Source of the DNA: CBDCAS01 sp965214015 | GTDB taxonomy: Bacteria; Pseudomonadota; Gammaproteobacteria; Coxiellales; Coxiellaceae | NCBI GenBank assembly: GCA_965214015.1 | Contig: CBDCAS010000022.1 | Coordinates: 186,001-250,000 of the forward strand | Direction of reading: 5' to 3' | Length of the DNA: 64,000 nt | In this document: positions 35,017 to 44,110 of the stretch, piece after piece | How positions within the stretch are numbered: position 1 is the stretch's first letter | Layout of the letters: every line of letters begins with the position of its first letter | The notes under the pieces: model-generated | Told to the model about the DNA's origin: nothing | The model's database searches: none | What the model saw: only the letters and a program-made list of their open reading frames with translations | Made by a program: the position numbers and the translations under genes

Positions 35017-36141
35017 TTATGCAATAGGGTTGTCTTGTTTGTTTTCAGCGGTAAAAATTGTTTGTTGGTAGGAAAAGGGGATAAGTATCTCTTGACCAAT
35101 ATGGATTAAGGAGTTGTTTAAATGGTTAATGTTTTTTAGCCATGCTGTTGTTGTATGGTAACGAGAGGCTAATTGACTGAGGTTATCTCCTTTAGCGATG
35201 TGGTAATGTATCCATTGAGTGTGCTTATAATGTCGGCTATTACTCAAAGTATTCTGAACAAGCTGTGCTCTACCAACGGGTAGCAAGAGCCAATAACTTC
35301 CTGAAGGAGTGGTGATCCATCTGCGAAATGCGGGATTGAGTTGATGAACCATTTTAATACTAGTTGATGAAAGTGTGGCAATTTTAGATAGCTCAATAGG
35401 CCCTTTCATTTTAATGGCATCAAAATAGGGATGATTCTTAATAGGGGTCAATTGCAAGCCGTAATGGTTGGAGTTGGCAATCACAGCAGCGAGTCCTAAT
35501 AATTTAGGAACATAAAGTTTAGTTTCTGTAGGTAAGTGTAAGTGCCAAAAGTCAGTGGGTAGATGGTGACTTTTATTATACCGAATGGCTGCACGAACTG
35601 TGCCATTCCCTGAATTATAAGCAGCGACAGCGAGTAACCAATTACCAAAAGCAGAATGGAGATATTGTAAATGTTTTAAGGCTGCTTGCGTTGAATTAAT
35701 GACACTGCGACGGCCATCATACCACCAGTTCATTTTTAGTTTTAAAGCAGAGGCAGTGCCTGGCATGATTTGCCATAAACCAATCGCCCCTGTATGTGAT
35801 ACACCAAAGGGATTATAATCACTTTCCACCATCGGAATTAAAGCAATTTCAGCGGGCATATTATGCAGTTGTGTTTGTGAATAGACGTAATACAGGTAAG
35901 GAGTTGCATTATTAGCCAATTCACTCACATAGTCTTGGCGATGTTGTAAAAAATGAATTTCTTTCTGAACAGCAGCTTGATTTAAATTATGGTCCAGTTG
36001 AAAATGACGAGCCAGTTTTACCCATAGATTAGATGAGGCAGAGTGTTTCTTTGTCTCTACTGAGCTGGCAAGGGAAGTTGTGGCAATTACACTGGCCATC
36101 CCAATAGAAAGACAAATATAGCTTAGTATCCGATAACGCAT
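35017..36141 (-). CDS. mltD: Membrane-bound lytic transglycosylase D-type, SLT + LysM
   Basis: Cuts peptidoglycan glycan strands. 374 residues: signal sequence (about 1-25), SLT domain with catalytic Glu in IPMVESDYNPFGVS (near residue 109), GAIGLWQIMPGTA and AVAAYNSGNGTVRAAI, then one C-terminal LysM repeat (YHIAKGDNLSQLASRYHTT ... GQEILIP). E. coli MltD has a lipobox and two or more LysM domains; here I see no lipobox and one LysM. Located beside gloB as in E. coli (mltD-gloB). Confidence 0.93.
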   Translation of the reverse strand: MRYRILSYICLSIGMASVIATTSLASSVETKKHSASSNLWVKLARHFQLDHNLNQAAVQKEIHFLQHRQDYVSELANNATPYLYYVYSQTQLHNMPAEIALIPMVESDYNPFGVSHTGAIGLWQIMPGTASALKLKMNWWYDGRRSVINSTQAALKHLQYLHSAFGNWLLAVAAYNSGNGTVRAAIRYNKSHHLPTDFWHLHLPTETKLYVPKLLGLAAVIANSNHYGLQLTPIKNHPYFDAIKMKGPIELSKIATLSSTSIKMVHQLNPAFRRWITTPSGSYWLLLPVGRAQLVQNTLSNSRHYKHTQWIHYHIAKGDNLSQLASRYHTTTAWLKNINHLNNSLIHIGQEILIPFSYQQTIFTAENKQDNPIA

Positions 36142-36206
36142 TCAGCGATCTTACGGACATTGAGTGGTCAAATCAACCACGTTTTTAGACGATTTTCTCT
36201 GATCAA

Positions 36207-36971
36207 TTAGAAATGATCTTTCCAAGAGCGAATTTCAGTAAATATATCAATGGGATCTGTAATGTGATGACCTAAACGTCTGTAAATAGCATCTAGTACA
36301 CTTTTTTTCTCACATCGAAGAAATGGATTGGTTTTCAACTCTAATGATAAGGGGGCAGGGACGGTTGGATTTTGATCTTTTCGTCTATTATGTACGTATA
36401 AAATTCGCTTTTGAATCTCAGAGTTTTCTGGCTCTAGAATCTTGGCAAATCGTAAATTAGCCTCTGTGTATTCATGCCCACAGTAGATTTGTGTACTTGC
36501 AGGTAATCTAGCAAGCTTTTGTAAGGAGTGATACATCTGGGCTGAGGTTCCTTCAAAAACTCGCCCACAGCCTGCAGTAAATAGAGTATCTCCACAAAAT
36601 ACGGCTTGATGGGTTAAATAAGCAATGTGATCAAGAGTATGTCCTGGGATCTCAATGACTCTAAGAGAGCAATTTAATTGATCTAACTCGATCACCGTGC
36701 GTTCTTTAACAGGATGTGAAACACATGGAATTGAGCAAGGTCCGTAGACAGGAATATTAAATAAGCGGACTAAATCAGAAACTCCTTGAGTGTGGTCCCA
36801 GTGATGGTGTGTGATAAGAATGGCAACTAGAGTAAGATTATTTCGTTTTATAACATCGATGACTGGTTGTGCTTGACCAGGATCTATAATCACTGCATGA
36901 GAGGACTGAGGATGCAAGATCATCCAGATATAGTTATCATGAAAAGCAGAGATAGGGGTTATTGTAATCAT
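36207..36971 (-). CDS. gloB: Hydroxyacylglutathione hydrolase (glyoxalase II)
   Basis: Hydrolyses S-D-lactoylglutathione in methylglyoxal detoxification. 254 residues. Binuclear metal site: ITHHHWDHTQG (near 54-64), PGHTLDHIAY (near 108-117), FCGDTLFTAGCGRVFEG and CGHEYTEANLRFA (His, Glu, Arg-Phe for glutathione). Complete. Its ATG overlaps the ATG of the divergent methyltransferase gene by two bases (CATG at 36969-36972). With mltD downstream and rnhA-dnaQ on the other side it repeats the E. coli neighbourhood. Confidence 0.95.
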   Translation of the reverse strand: MITITPISAFHDNYIWMILHPQSSHAVIIDPGQAQPVIDVIKRNNLTLVAILITHHHWDHTQGVSDLVRLFNIPVYGPCSIPCVSHPVKERTVIELDQLNCSLRVIEIPGHTLDHIAYLTHQAVFCGDTLFTAGCGRVFEGTSAQMYHSLQKLARLPASTQIYCGHEYTEANLRFAKILEPENSEIQKRILYVHNRRKDQNPTVPAPLSLELKTNPFLRCEKKSVLDAIYRRLGHHITDPIDIFTEIRSWKDHF

Positions 36972-37707
36972 GGAATATAGCTTACGCGCTATGGAGCTTT
37001 GGTTTCAACAGTTACCAGGTTCTTTGTTGTTAGAAATTGAAAACAGGGCACTCACTAGTTGGTTTTCAAATCATACGAATGTGGGTATTCATTGTTTGCA
37101 GATGGGAGGGCCTAGTGATTTAAGTCTAATTCATGCAGCCCCTTTTCTTCATAAAGTTTATTTGAGTACTTATATTTCCAATCTGTCTTATTCATCTCGC
37201 GTTCAATCTAATCTAGAGACATTGCCTATTATATCTGATAGTGTCGATGCCTTTGTATTAGTGCATTTATTAGAATTTTCTGCCGCACCAGAACAACTTT
37301 TAGAAGAAACCTATCGTATTTTAACACCTGCAGGACAATTAATTTTATTAGTACTAAATCCGTGGAGTTTATGGGGAATGGCACGATTTAAATTGAATCG
37401 ACAAGGTTTTCCTTGGTCAGGACGGTTTTACTCTGCAGTAAAAATTAAACGATGGTTACAAAGTGTTGGTTATAGCATTATTTTAAGTAAAACGTTATGC
37501 TTCAGGCCAGTTCTATACGATGCACATCAATGCGAGCGGTGGTCATTTTTAGAGTCGATAGGATCTTATTGTTTTGCAGGTTTAGGGGCAACTTCATTAA
37601 TAATTGCCCAAAAGCAGAAAATAGGTATGACTCCCATTAGAGCAGATTTAAAGCATCGCCAGGTTAAAGCGGGGAGGCGGATTATTGAATCAACGACCTA
37701 TCGTTGA
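36970..37707 (+). CDS. YafS-like SAM-dependent methyltransferase
   Basis: 245 residues, located between gloB and rnhA exactly as yafS in E. coli. The fold is methyltransferase-like: GIHCLQMGGPSDLSLI in place of motif I, LPIISDSVDAFVLVHLLEFS as the DxxD/H strand common to type-11 enzymes, then LLEETYRILTPAGQLILLVLNPWS. Motif I is degenerate (Gly-Gly-Pro-Ser rather than GxGxG), so SAM binding may be altered. Start is ATG 36970 or 36991; the latter would remove the overlap with gloB. Its end overlaps the rnhA start by 23 bases. Confidence 0.8.
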   Translation: MEYSLRAMELWFQQLPGSLLLEIENRALTSWFSNHTNVGIHCLQMGGPSDLSLIHAAPFLHKVYLSTYISNLSYSSRVQSNLETLPIISDSVDAFVLVHLLEFSAAPEQLLEETYRILTPAGQLILLVLNPWSLWGMARFKLNRQGFPWSGRFYSAVKIKRWLQSVGYSIILSKTLCFRPVLYDAHQCERWSFLESIGSYCFAGLGATSLIIAQKQKIGMTPIRADLKHRQVKAGRRIIESTTYR

Positions 37708-38137
37708 AATATTTACTGATGGCGCTTGTCGAGGCAATCCAGGCCCTGGCGGTTGGGGTGCGTTACTACGTTGGGAGGAGCACCTACGTGAAATACAAGG
37801 TGGGGTGTTAGAAACGACCAATAATCGGATGGAAATGACAGCGGTGATTGAAGCCTTAGCTGTATTGAAATACCCCTGCCAAGTCGAATTAACGACAGAT
37901 TCAACCTATGTGCATAAGGGTGTGACTCAGTGGTTGTCTACTTGGAAGAAGCAGAATTGGACAACCTGTTCTAAAAAGCCGGTAAAGAATAAAGATCTTT
38001 GGCAACGCTTAGAAACAGAAATGGCACGCCATGAGATCCGTTGGCATTGGATCAAAGGACATAGTGGTCATATAGACAATGAGCGTGCTGATTTACTGGC
38101 TAATAAAGGCATTGATGAAATGTTACAGAAATCCTAA
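37685..38137 (+). CDS. rnhA: Ribonuclease HI
   Basis: Cuts RNA in RNA-DNA hybrids. 150 residues. Catalytic acidic residues: FTDGACRGNPGPGG (Asp), NNRMEMTAVIEAL (Glu), LTTDSTYVHKGV (Asp) and NERADLLANKG (Asp), with GHSGHIDNE before the last. TTG start at 37685 is supported by GGGGAGG ending seven bases upstream. TAATG couples it to dnaQ. Confidence 0.96.
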   Translation: MNQRPIVEIFTDGACRGNPGPGGWGALLRWEEHLREIQGGVLETTNNRMEMTAVIEALAVLKYPCQVELTTDSTYVHKGVTQWLSTWKKQNWTTCSKKPVKNKDLWQRLETEMARHEIRWHWIKGHSGHIDNERADLLANKGIDEMLQKS

Positions 38138-38838
38138 TGCGACATATCATATTAGATACAGAGACAACAGGCTTATCACCACAGGCAGGTCATCGAATTA
38201 TTGAAATTGGATGCTTAGAGATGGTGCATCGTCGTCTCACAGGCAACTATTATCATGTTTATATTAACCCCGAGCGAGATATTGAACGTAATGCAGAAGC
38301 GGTGCATGGTATTACGCAAGCATTTTTAGCAGATAAACCTAAATTTATAGATATTGCTGATGAGTTGATTGAATTTGTTCGCGATGCAGATTTAGTCATT
38401 CATAATGCGCCATTTGATGTGGGGTTTATCAATCATGAGTTGACACTCTTAGAAAAAAAATATCAGTCTATCGATCAACTCTGTGGTGTGATTGATACAC
38501 TGGTTTTAGCGCGTCGTAAACATCCTGGTCAGCAAAATAATTTAGATGCGCTTTGCCGTCGTTATCACGTCGATCGCTCAAATCGTGAATTTCACGGTGC
38601 TTTGATTGATGCAGAATTATTAGCACAAGTGTATCTATTACTCACCGGTGGGCAGGAACAGCTGTTTCAGTTTGAAAACACAGCAACGGCTGATATAGGG
38701 TCTGATGAGGCATCGATTCGACGTTTAGCTGCAGATCGTGCTGCTTTAAGGGTGATTCATGCAAGCTCAGAGGAGCTGTTGGCACATATTGCTTTTTTAG
38801 AAAAAATGTCAAAAGATGATTTGTCTAATAGGGATTAA
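38137..38838 (+). CDS. dnaQ: DNA polymerase III epsilon subunit (3'-5' proofreading exonuclease)
   Basis: 233 residues, DEDDh exonuclease: ExoI ILDTETTGLS, ExoII VIHNAPFDVGFINHE and ExoIII HGALIDAELLAQVY, all intact. The C-terminal tail (about residues 185-233) would bind the alpha subunit. rnhA-dnaQ here are co-directional and overlapping; in E. coli they are divergent. Last housekeeping gene before the accessory region. Confidence 0.96.
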   Translation: MRHIILDTETTGLSPQAGHRIIEIGCLEMVHRRLTGNYYHVYINPERDIERNAEAVHGITQAFLADKPKFIDIADELIEFVRDADLVIHNAPFDVGFINHELTLLEKKYQSIDQLCGVIDTLVLARRKHPGQQNNLDALCRRYHVDRSNREFHGALIDAELLAQVYLLLTGGQEQLFQFENTATADIGSDEASIRRLAADRAALRVIHASSEELLAHIAFLEKMSKDDLSNRD

Positions 38839-39147
38839 ACTGCAATTATATCTAGCTTAAAAAGGTTTTAGGTTGAGTTCTATTAAAATAATTTCTTAAT
38901 TATTAACGCAGCTTATTACCTACGAGAGAGACACTTTAACGATCAATCTTGCCAATAGGTTTTCAGGAGCTTTTCTGTACAACAACATGTCAAATTTATG
39001 AACATTATTTTTAATTATGCTAGATGAAAATCATAATATTGTAAATTAACTTATGCATTTTGATAAATAATAGAAGTTATTTTTTTGTTCAAATCTATTG
39101 AAAATCAGATAGATAAGGAATATTGTGTTAAATAGTTGATTCTCTAG
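38839..39147. other. Intergenic region before the Fic pseudogene
   Basis: 309 very AT-rich bases. No gene, tRNA fragment or copy of the tRNA-derived repeat is visible here, so I see no second attachment site on this side of the Fic gene. Confidence 0.5.
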
Positions 39148-40327
39148 GTGAAAATAGTGAATGAATTAAATGCACAAGACTCTGTTAAAATAATAGACCC
39201 TCCTTATTCATCACCCATTACTGACAAGGTGGTTTCGTTAAATAATTTACGTGATCGTATCTTGCGTGGTTCTACCAGTCCACAAATATTTTTTCAGATT
39301 ACAAAGTATATTCCAAGCTGTCGAAAGTGTGGAGTCTGCTCGTATAGAAGGCAATCATACTACATTGGTTGATTATATTGTAGAAAGAATCAGTAATAAG
39401 ACAGACAAATCAGAAGAAAATATTCAGGAAATGATCAATATTGAAAATGCAATACAGTTTATTGAAAAGTATTTTCAGCAGGATAATTTATCAGCACCGA
39501 TTAATCGGATATTTATTTCTAAGGTGCATGAAATGGTTGTTGAGGGGTTAGCTAGAGATGGTGATGATACACCAGGTGAGTACCGAAAATGTGAGGTAGC
39601 TATATCAGGCTCATCACATCAACCACCAGATTATATGCAAGTCTCAAATTTTATGGACAATTTGTTTATGTTTATTAATAAGGAAGTTGCACCTAAATAT
39701 GATTTATTAAAAACAGCACATGCACATCATAAATTTACGTGGATTCATCCATTTAAAAATGGCAATGGTAGAACAGTGCGTCTATTAACCTATGCTATGT
39801 TAATTAAACAGGGCTTTAATATTACTGATGGAAGAATTTTAAATCCAACAGCTATTTTTTGTAATGACAGAGACAAGTATTATAAATATTTAGCTAAAGC
39901 AGATAAAGGAACAGAAGATGGAATTTTATCTTGGTATAATTATGTTTTGACGGGATTGGATGAAGAAATTAGAAAAATAGATCAATTGTTAAAATTTAAC
40001 TATTTAACAAAAAATATTTTATTGCCAGCACTTAAAGACTGTCTAGAGATTAAAAAAATTATTGATGATAAGCAGCATGAATATCTTAAACTTATGTTAA
40101 CTTCATCTAAAAAACAGCTTGTCAAAGCAGGTGATTTTAAAAAAATTTTTAACGAAGAAAATGTTGTAGTATCAAGAAGGATAAAAAAATTAAAGAAGCT
40201 TTGTTTATTAGCAAGTCCTAAAAATAAGCCGAGATTTTATTATATAAACTTGCTTAATAATAGAGATTTTTTTCGAGCTGTTATTCATCATCTACGTGAG
40301 AATGAATTAGTACCCAAGAATCTTTAG
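39148..40327 (+). pseudogene. Fic-domain AMPylase-type protein, frameshifted
   Basis: Two overlapping reading frames, 39148-39372 and 39251-40327, join into one Fic protein of about 390 residues if one T is removed from the run of six at 39289-39294 (giving ...PQIFFRLQSIFQ...). The second part carries an intact Fic motif HPFKNGNGRTVR (catalytic His) and, upstream, SARIEGN, which fits the auto-inhibitory helix S/T-x-x-x-E-G/N. C-terminal residues look like a winged-helix. Fic proteins transfer AMP or other groups to target proteins and may be toxins or effectors. A GTG at 39251 could still start a 358-residue form with both motifs, so function may persist. Confidence 0.8.
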
Positions 40328-40718
40328 TTTTTAATTTTGTACTCATTGATTGTGCTTGATTAAAAGAAAGAAAATGAGTGCTTGATGTCAGTGCAAAATA
40401 TGATAGCTCATAGTAAAAAATACAAGTACCTTTCAACCGAGATAAAAATAATAAATCATTAAAGTAAATTGCTGATTTAAAAATTGATGGGCCCACGAGG
40501 ACTCGAACCTCGGACCAAAGGATTATGAGTCATTAAAACACTCTAACCCACAATACTTTACAACCAATAATAAGAATAATATCATAGAGTTAGCCAATTA
40601 CCACTATTGTTTTTTTTGCTTATTATTGACATTTTTTATCTTCAAGTGCCCCGTAGCTTAATAGAACAAGTGGTGTAGTTATTGGGTATTAGATTGAATT
40701 ACCCCATAATATTAGATT
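40328..40718. other. Intergenic region holding left island boundary
   Basis: 391 bases without a gene. It holds the left 48-bp tRNA-derived repeat (40484-40531), followed by a degraded piece that still resembles the tRNA D-arm (CTCTAACCC near 40551). At 40645-40656 is AGTGCCCCGTAG, complementary to CTACGGGGCACT near the right end of the island. Confidence 0.7.
40484..40531. repeat. Left 48-bp direct repeat (attachment site), 3' part of tRNA-CAU
   Basis: Identical over 48 bases to 44063-44110, in the same orientation. It covers the 3' part of the CAU tRNA from the anticodon loop to the discriminator plus four flanking bases. This is the usual product of site-specific integration into a tRNA 3' end; identity stops at 40532. 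Confidence 0.92.
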
Positions 40719-41546
40719 TTATTTATTATCATCAAATTTCGGAGGTGGATCAAATAGAGTCATTGAATCAGTAGTTATAAATTGACCCGTTAAATTTTCA
40801 TTGTTAAGAAAATTAATAGCATCGCCAACTGTTTCAAATTCATAGGTTTTAACTTCGCCTAAATTTGATAATAATTCGACTACAATTTTTTCAATACTTC
40901 TATCAATATTATCATCTAGAATTTTTGCGACAAGCGTAGTTAATTTCTCTTCGACATAAGAAGCTAATTTATCGCCAATTTCAATTTTGCAGGAATTATT
41001 TAGTTTATTAAATCTATACCATGCAGCAGTGGCCTTGTCTTTTTCTTTTTCAGCCCAATTAAAATCTATTTCATAATCTTTTAACACGGAACAGATAAAT
41101 TCAAAGGGAATTAGAAAAAGATTGATATCATTACTTGTCATCATTGCTTGTGATGATGAACTCCAGTTACCAGCTAGTATTGCGATAGAGCTGCGAATGC
41201 TATGGTAGCGGCGCCTAACTGCTGAATGCGCGGTACAAATCCAACTACCTTTATCTCTATTATGCTTTTTATATCTAATATATTTGGATTCTAAAATTAT
41301 AATCGGCTGCATTGCTTCATTTGCAACAACACCATCAATATCATATTCATTTCCATAATTATCTGACATTAATAATTTTTTTACTTTATTGCCAGATTTT
41401 GTTTTCCTAACTCCTGACGTAAGATAATAGCAATTATGGGCATCTGCTATAATTTCTAATCTTTTAGTTAATGCATATTCCATAATAGCACCAATTCCCT
41501 CACCGAGAGCACTTCCTGGATTTGCAACTTGTTTATATGCTTCCAT
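40719..41546 (-). CDS. Putative type II restriction endonuclease, PD-(D/E)xK type
   Basis: 275 residues. The likely catalytic core is EYDIDGVVANEAMQ followed by IIILESKYIRYKK: an Asp and, after a short loop, E-S-K, the PD-(D/E)xK nuclease pattern. The rest shows no familiar domain. ATG 41546 overlaps the methyltransferase TAA (TAATG) behind GGAGAAAAAGAG, so the nuclease is made only when the methyltransferase message is translated, as expected for protective order. A longer reading frame begins at 41618 within the methyltransferase and is less likely. The recognition sequence is unknown; the restriction call rests on motif plus partner. Confidence 0.72.
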   Translation of the reverse strand: MEAYKQVANPGSALGEGIGAIMEYALTKRLEIIADAHNCYYLTSGVRKTKSGNKVKKLLMSDNYGNEYDIDGVVANEAMQPIIILESKYIRYKKHNRDKGSWICTAHSAVRRRYHSIRSSIAILAGNWSSSSQAMMTSNDINLFLIPFEFICSVLKDYEIDFNWAEKEKDKATAAWYRFNKLNNSCKIEIGDKLASYVEEKLTTLVAKILDDNIDRSIEKIVVELLSNLGEVKTYEFETVGDAINFLNNENLTGQFITTDSMTLFDPPPKFDDNK

Positions 41547-42880
41547 TATCTCTTTTTCTCCAAAATTACAACAGATTCTCTTAATGATACAGTATGTCTT
41601 TGAGGGTTGGATTGCCATTTTCCACCTCTAACTCTTAGGATTTCAGTTTTGAAATTATCAAAACCAATACAACATCCTATTTCTCCAATAAGTGTGTCAG
41701 TCGGTATATGAATGCCATAAGGCGCGGAATCACCTAATACAAATAATGCTTTTTTATTAGGTTTAAGCACCTCATAACATCCCTTTATTATCCTAAAAAT
41801 ATCATTGAAATAACCAATAAGCATTAAGTCATAACTTTTCTTCCCGCCTTTCGTTTTTCTTAATTTTTCTAATTTCCCTACTGATTTTTCTAGTTTCTTG
41901 AAAACTTCGGGACAAGTGAGTTTAAATTCGTTTGTAAAAATATATTTAGGATCTGATCTTAATATTTGAGTTGTTGCTGAAGTCATTAATTTTGAACGAA
42001 CATTATTTGTTATATCTTGCCAGTTTTTTGCGTGGCCCCAAAAATATAATTCTAATCTTGTTCTGTCAGAATAATCAAAATTATTTAAGTATGGTGGTGA
42101 AGTAAAAATATGATCGATTGTTTCATTTTTTATATAATTTTTTATATTTAACGAATTTCCTAAAATCAACTTATGTCTTGTTTTTTCATAGTTTGGTAAA
42201 GACATGCTCTTAATTTCTTTCAGATCGTCAATCATACCCCTAATAATTTTTGTTAATTCTTGTAATGGATCTTTTTTTTTAGAAGATACTTTGATTTTTT
42301 TTGGTGCTATATAAGGCCATCCTGTTGCCGCGCTTGATATAGCACGTAAAAGTGCCGTAATTGCAACAAACAAAAATTTACTTTCAGTTTTCTTTAAATC
42401 ATAGCTTTGATAATAATCTCGTATAATTAAAAGTTTAATTAATGTATCAACAGAATAACATTTAAGTACAAGCTCAGGAAAAAAAGATTCTATCTTAAAA
42501 ATTTTTGATTGTATTTTTTTTCGATATATTGTGTTAAATTCATATTCCAGATCATAAATAAATTTCTCTACTTTTATGAAATTTACATCCCAATTAAATT
42601 TTGCTTCCGCAATATTGAAAACAAAAGGATGTGCCTCAATACCAACAGAGTTCAGATTGTTACATTTGGCGGCTAAATTTGTAGTTCCTGAACCCATAAA
42701 TGGATCAAGAACTTTCATACCTGACTTAATTTTAAATCGATCAAATGAACATTCTACTGCTTTATAGGAAAATCCAGCAGGATACGTAAACCATTTATGA
42801 ACTGGCGCACGTAAACTATCTTTAAATGTACCCCATTCTTTAACATCTTTTTTTTTTAACATGTTGTTTTGTGCTACCAA
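41546..42880 (-). CDS. Site-specific DNA methyltransferase (N4-cytosine/N6-adenine type)
   Basis: 444 residues. SAM-binding motif I is LDPFMGSGTT (about 56-65) and the catalytic motif IV is FTSPPYLNNFDY (near 260). SPPY is commonest in N4-cytosine enzymes but also in some N6-adenine enzymes. The TTG start at 42880 sits six bases after GGGAG; an ATG seven codons later lacks a ribosome site. First gene of the island pair. Strongly AT-rich, Lys/Asn/Ile-rich composition hints at transfer. Confidence 0.85.
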   Translation of the reverse strand: MVAQNNMLKKKDVKEWGTFKDSLRAPVHKWFTYPAGFSYKAVECSFDRFKIKSGMKVLDPFMGSGTTNLAAKCNNLNSVGIEAHPFVFNIAEAKFNWDVNFIKVEKFIYDLEYEFNTIYRKKIQSKIFKIESFFPELVLKCYSVDTLIKLLIIRDYYQSYDLKKTESKFLFVAITALLRAISSAATGWPYIAPKKIKVSSKKKDPLQELTKIIRGMIDDLKEIKSMSLPNYEKTRHKLILGNSLNIKNYIKNETIDHIFTSPPYLNNFDYSDRTRLELYFWGHAKNWQDITNNVRSKLMTSATTQILRSDPKYIFTNEFKLTCPEVFKKLEKSVGKLEKLRKTKGGKKSYDLMLIGYFNDIFRIIKGCYEVLKPNKKALFVLGDSAPYGIHIPTDTLIGEIGCCIGFDNFKTEILRVRGGKWQSNPQRHTVSLRESVVILEKKR

Positions 42881-43116
42881 GATAGCTCCCTTTCAGTTAA
42901 TAAACATATTCGTTAATTTTTTAGTTAAAGTGATTTTCACAATAGCGAGCTGTGTTAAATCAAAGCTAGTAGAATTATACTTGGAAAGAATATACTTTAA
43001 ATGTCATCATTTCTTAAAAATGATTTAATGGCTACATTTTAGTTACATTCTAGGTTAATAATAACCTGCTAAACTACCGTCCAAATCAGTACAATATGAT
43101 ACCATAGAATTTCTAG

Positions 43117-43821
43117 TTATTCGCTATTGTAAGTTAATGTGGTTTTTTGCATCATCTGCTCAACCTCAATATTTTCCTGTGTTCCTTTAAGTTTCAACAG
43201 CATTGCTAACGTTTTCTCAAATTTATTGTTTAATATTTGCTCATATTGTAACACTGACATATCGAACTTATTGGGTAAATAGGCTGTCCCGTAGGTGATG
43301 AATTTAATCTCAAGGTGATGTTCTAACAAATGTAAATGCACCCTGTGAAATTTAAGCACATTGTAATCGAGGAAATCAAGTAAACCCGTTATCGTTTCTT
43401 TCTCTGGGCTATCTTCGCACACTTCTTGCCAACTTGATACGATGCTAGGAGGTAAATAATCGAGCAATGCATCATAGTCAGTATATTGCTTTATCAGTGA
43501 TTCTACTTTATCAATGGTCGCTCGGTAATTTTTAATTTCGTTTTGTATCTCACTATCGCTTAAATGAGCAACCCACTGATTATCGTCCTTAGCCTCAGAA
43601 AAATTATCATTATTATGCAGTGAGACTAGATATTTTATGGGTGCATCAAGATAACTTTTCGTCATTATGTCATGGTATTTTTTATGAAGATTAGCTTGCT
43701 CTGCCATGCGAACACGCATCTTATGCCAATGAATATTGATTAATTCATCAACTAATATTTGCTGTGTAATACCCTGTGGCTGGTACTCTGCATAGAATTG
43801 TTGGGCTAGCGTTTGGTAATC
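43117..43821 (-). pseudogene. Gene remnant of unknown family, N-terminus lost
   Basis: An ATG at 43719 gives 200 residues, but the frame is open and protein-like further upstream to 43821 (QTLAQQFYAEYQPQGIT, then LVDELINIHWHKMRVR) with no start before a TAG at 43822. From memory, this opening segment resembles a widespread uncharacterised protein family whose missing N-terminus would precede it (pattern EDLQPQG-x-LVE-IA-x-WR). The C-terminal portion is divergent. The true start has been lost at the right end of the island. Confidence 0.6.
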
Positions 43822-43868
43822 CTATGATTATACAAAACTGATCTTTCGCTTACGTTTTTGTTATCTTA

Positions 43869-44021
43869 CTACGGGGCACTACAGGGGCAATTGAAAATAA
43901 AAGTACCGAGTATTTACCATAAAATACCGAAATATTATGAAAGAAAATAAATTTACCTGTGTAAGGTAAACAATTTATTATGGTTTATTGGTGGTAAATG
44001 CCCCACCAGTGCCCCTGTAGT
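43869..44021. repeat. Clustered CTAC(A)GGGGCA(CT) motifs, candidate integrase arm sites
   Basis: CTACGGGGCACT at 43869-43880, ACTACAGGGGCA at 43878-43889, and its exact 12-base inverted copy at 44010-44021; a fourth, inverted to the first, is at 40645-40656 just inside the left repeat. GC-rich short repeats flanking a tRNA-borne attachment site are typical of tyrosine-integrase arm sites; here there is no integrase to match them. Confidence 0.6.
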
Positions 44022-44062
44022 TTTTATAACAGGTCGTATATAGCTATAAATATTTGATTTAT

Positions 44063-44110
44063 TTGATGGGCCCACGAGGACTCGAACCTCGGACCAAAGG
44101 ATTATGAGTC
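44063..44110. repeat. Right 48-bp direct repeat within the functional tRNA
   Basis: Copy of 40484-40531. It belongs to the complete tRNA gene, so integration preserved tRNA function and left the truncated copy on the far side of the island. Confidence 0.92.

Larger units (their letters stand above)
40484..44110. mobile_element. Genomic island in tRNA-CAU: restriction-modification cargo, no integrase
   Basis: A 3.6-kb segment between two direct 48-bp repeats of the tRNA 3' part. Contents, all on the minus strand: a DNA methyltransferase and a PD-(D/E)xK nuclease in a coupled pair, and a broken gene of an unknown family. Near the right end lie repeated CTAC(A)GGGGCA motifs like integrase arm-binding sites. 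No integrase gene is present. It therefore looks like a decayed integrative element that could move only with a helper integrase acting on its ends. Confidence 0.82.

Noticed and set aside
38839..39147. Second tRNA-derived attachment site placing the Fic gene in a tandem island
   Set aside because: No copy of the 48-bp repeat found left of the Fic gene.
40645..40680. Possible tRNA 5' half (GCCCCGTAGCTTAATAGAAC)
   Set aside because: No cloverleaf can be completed; the GCCCCGTAG part is better explained as an island end motif.
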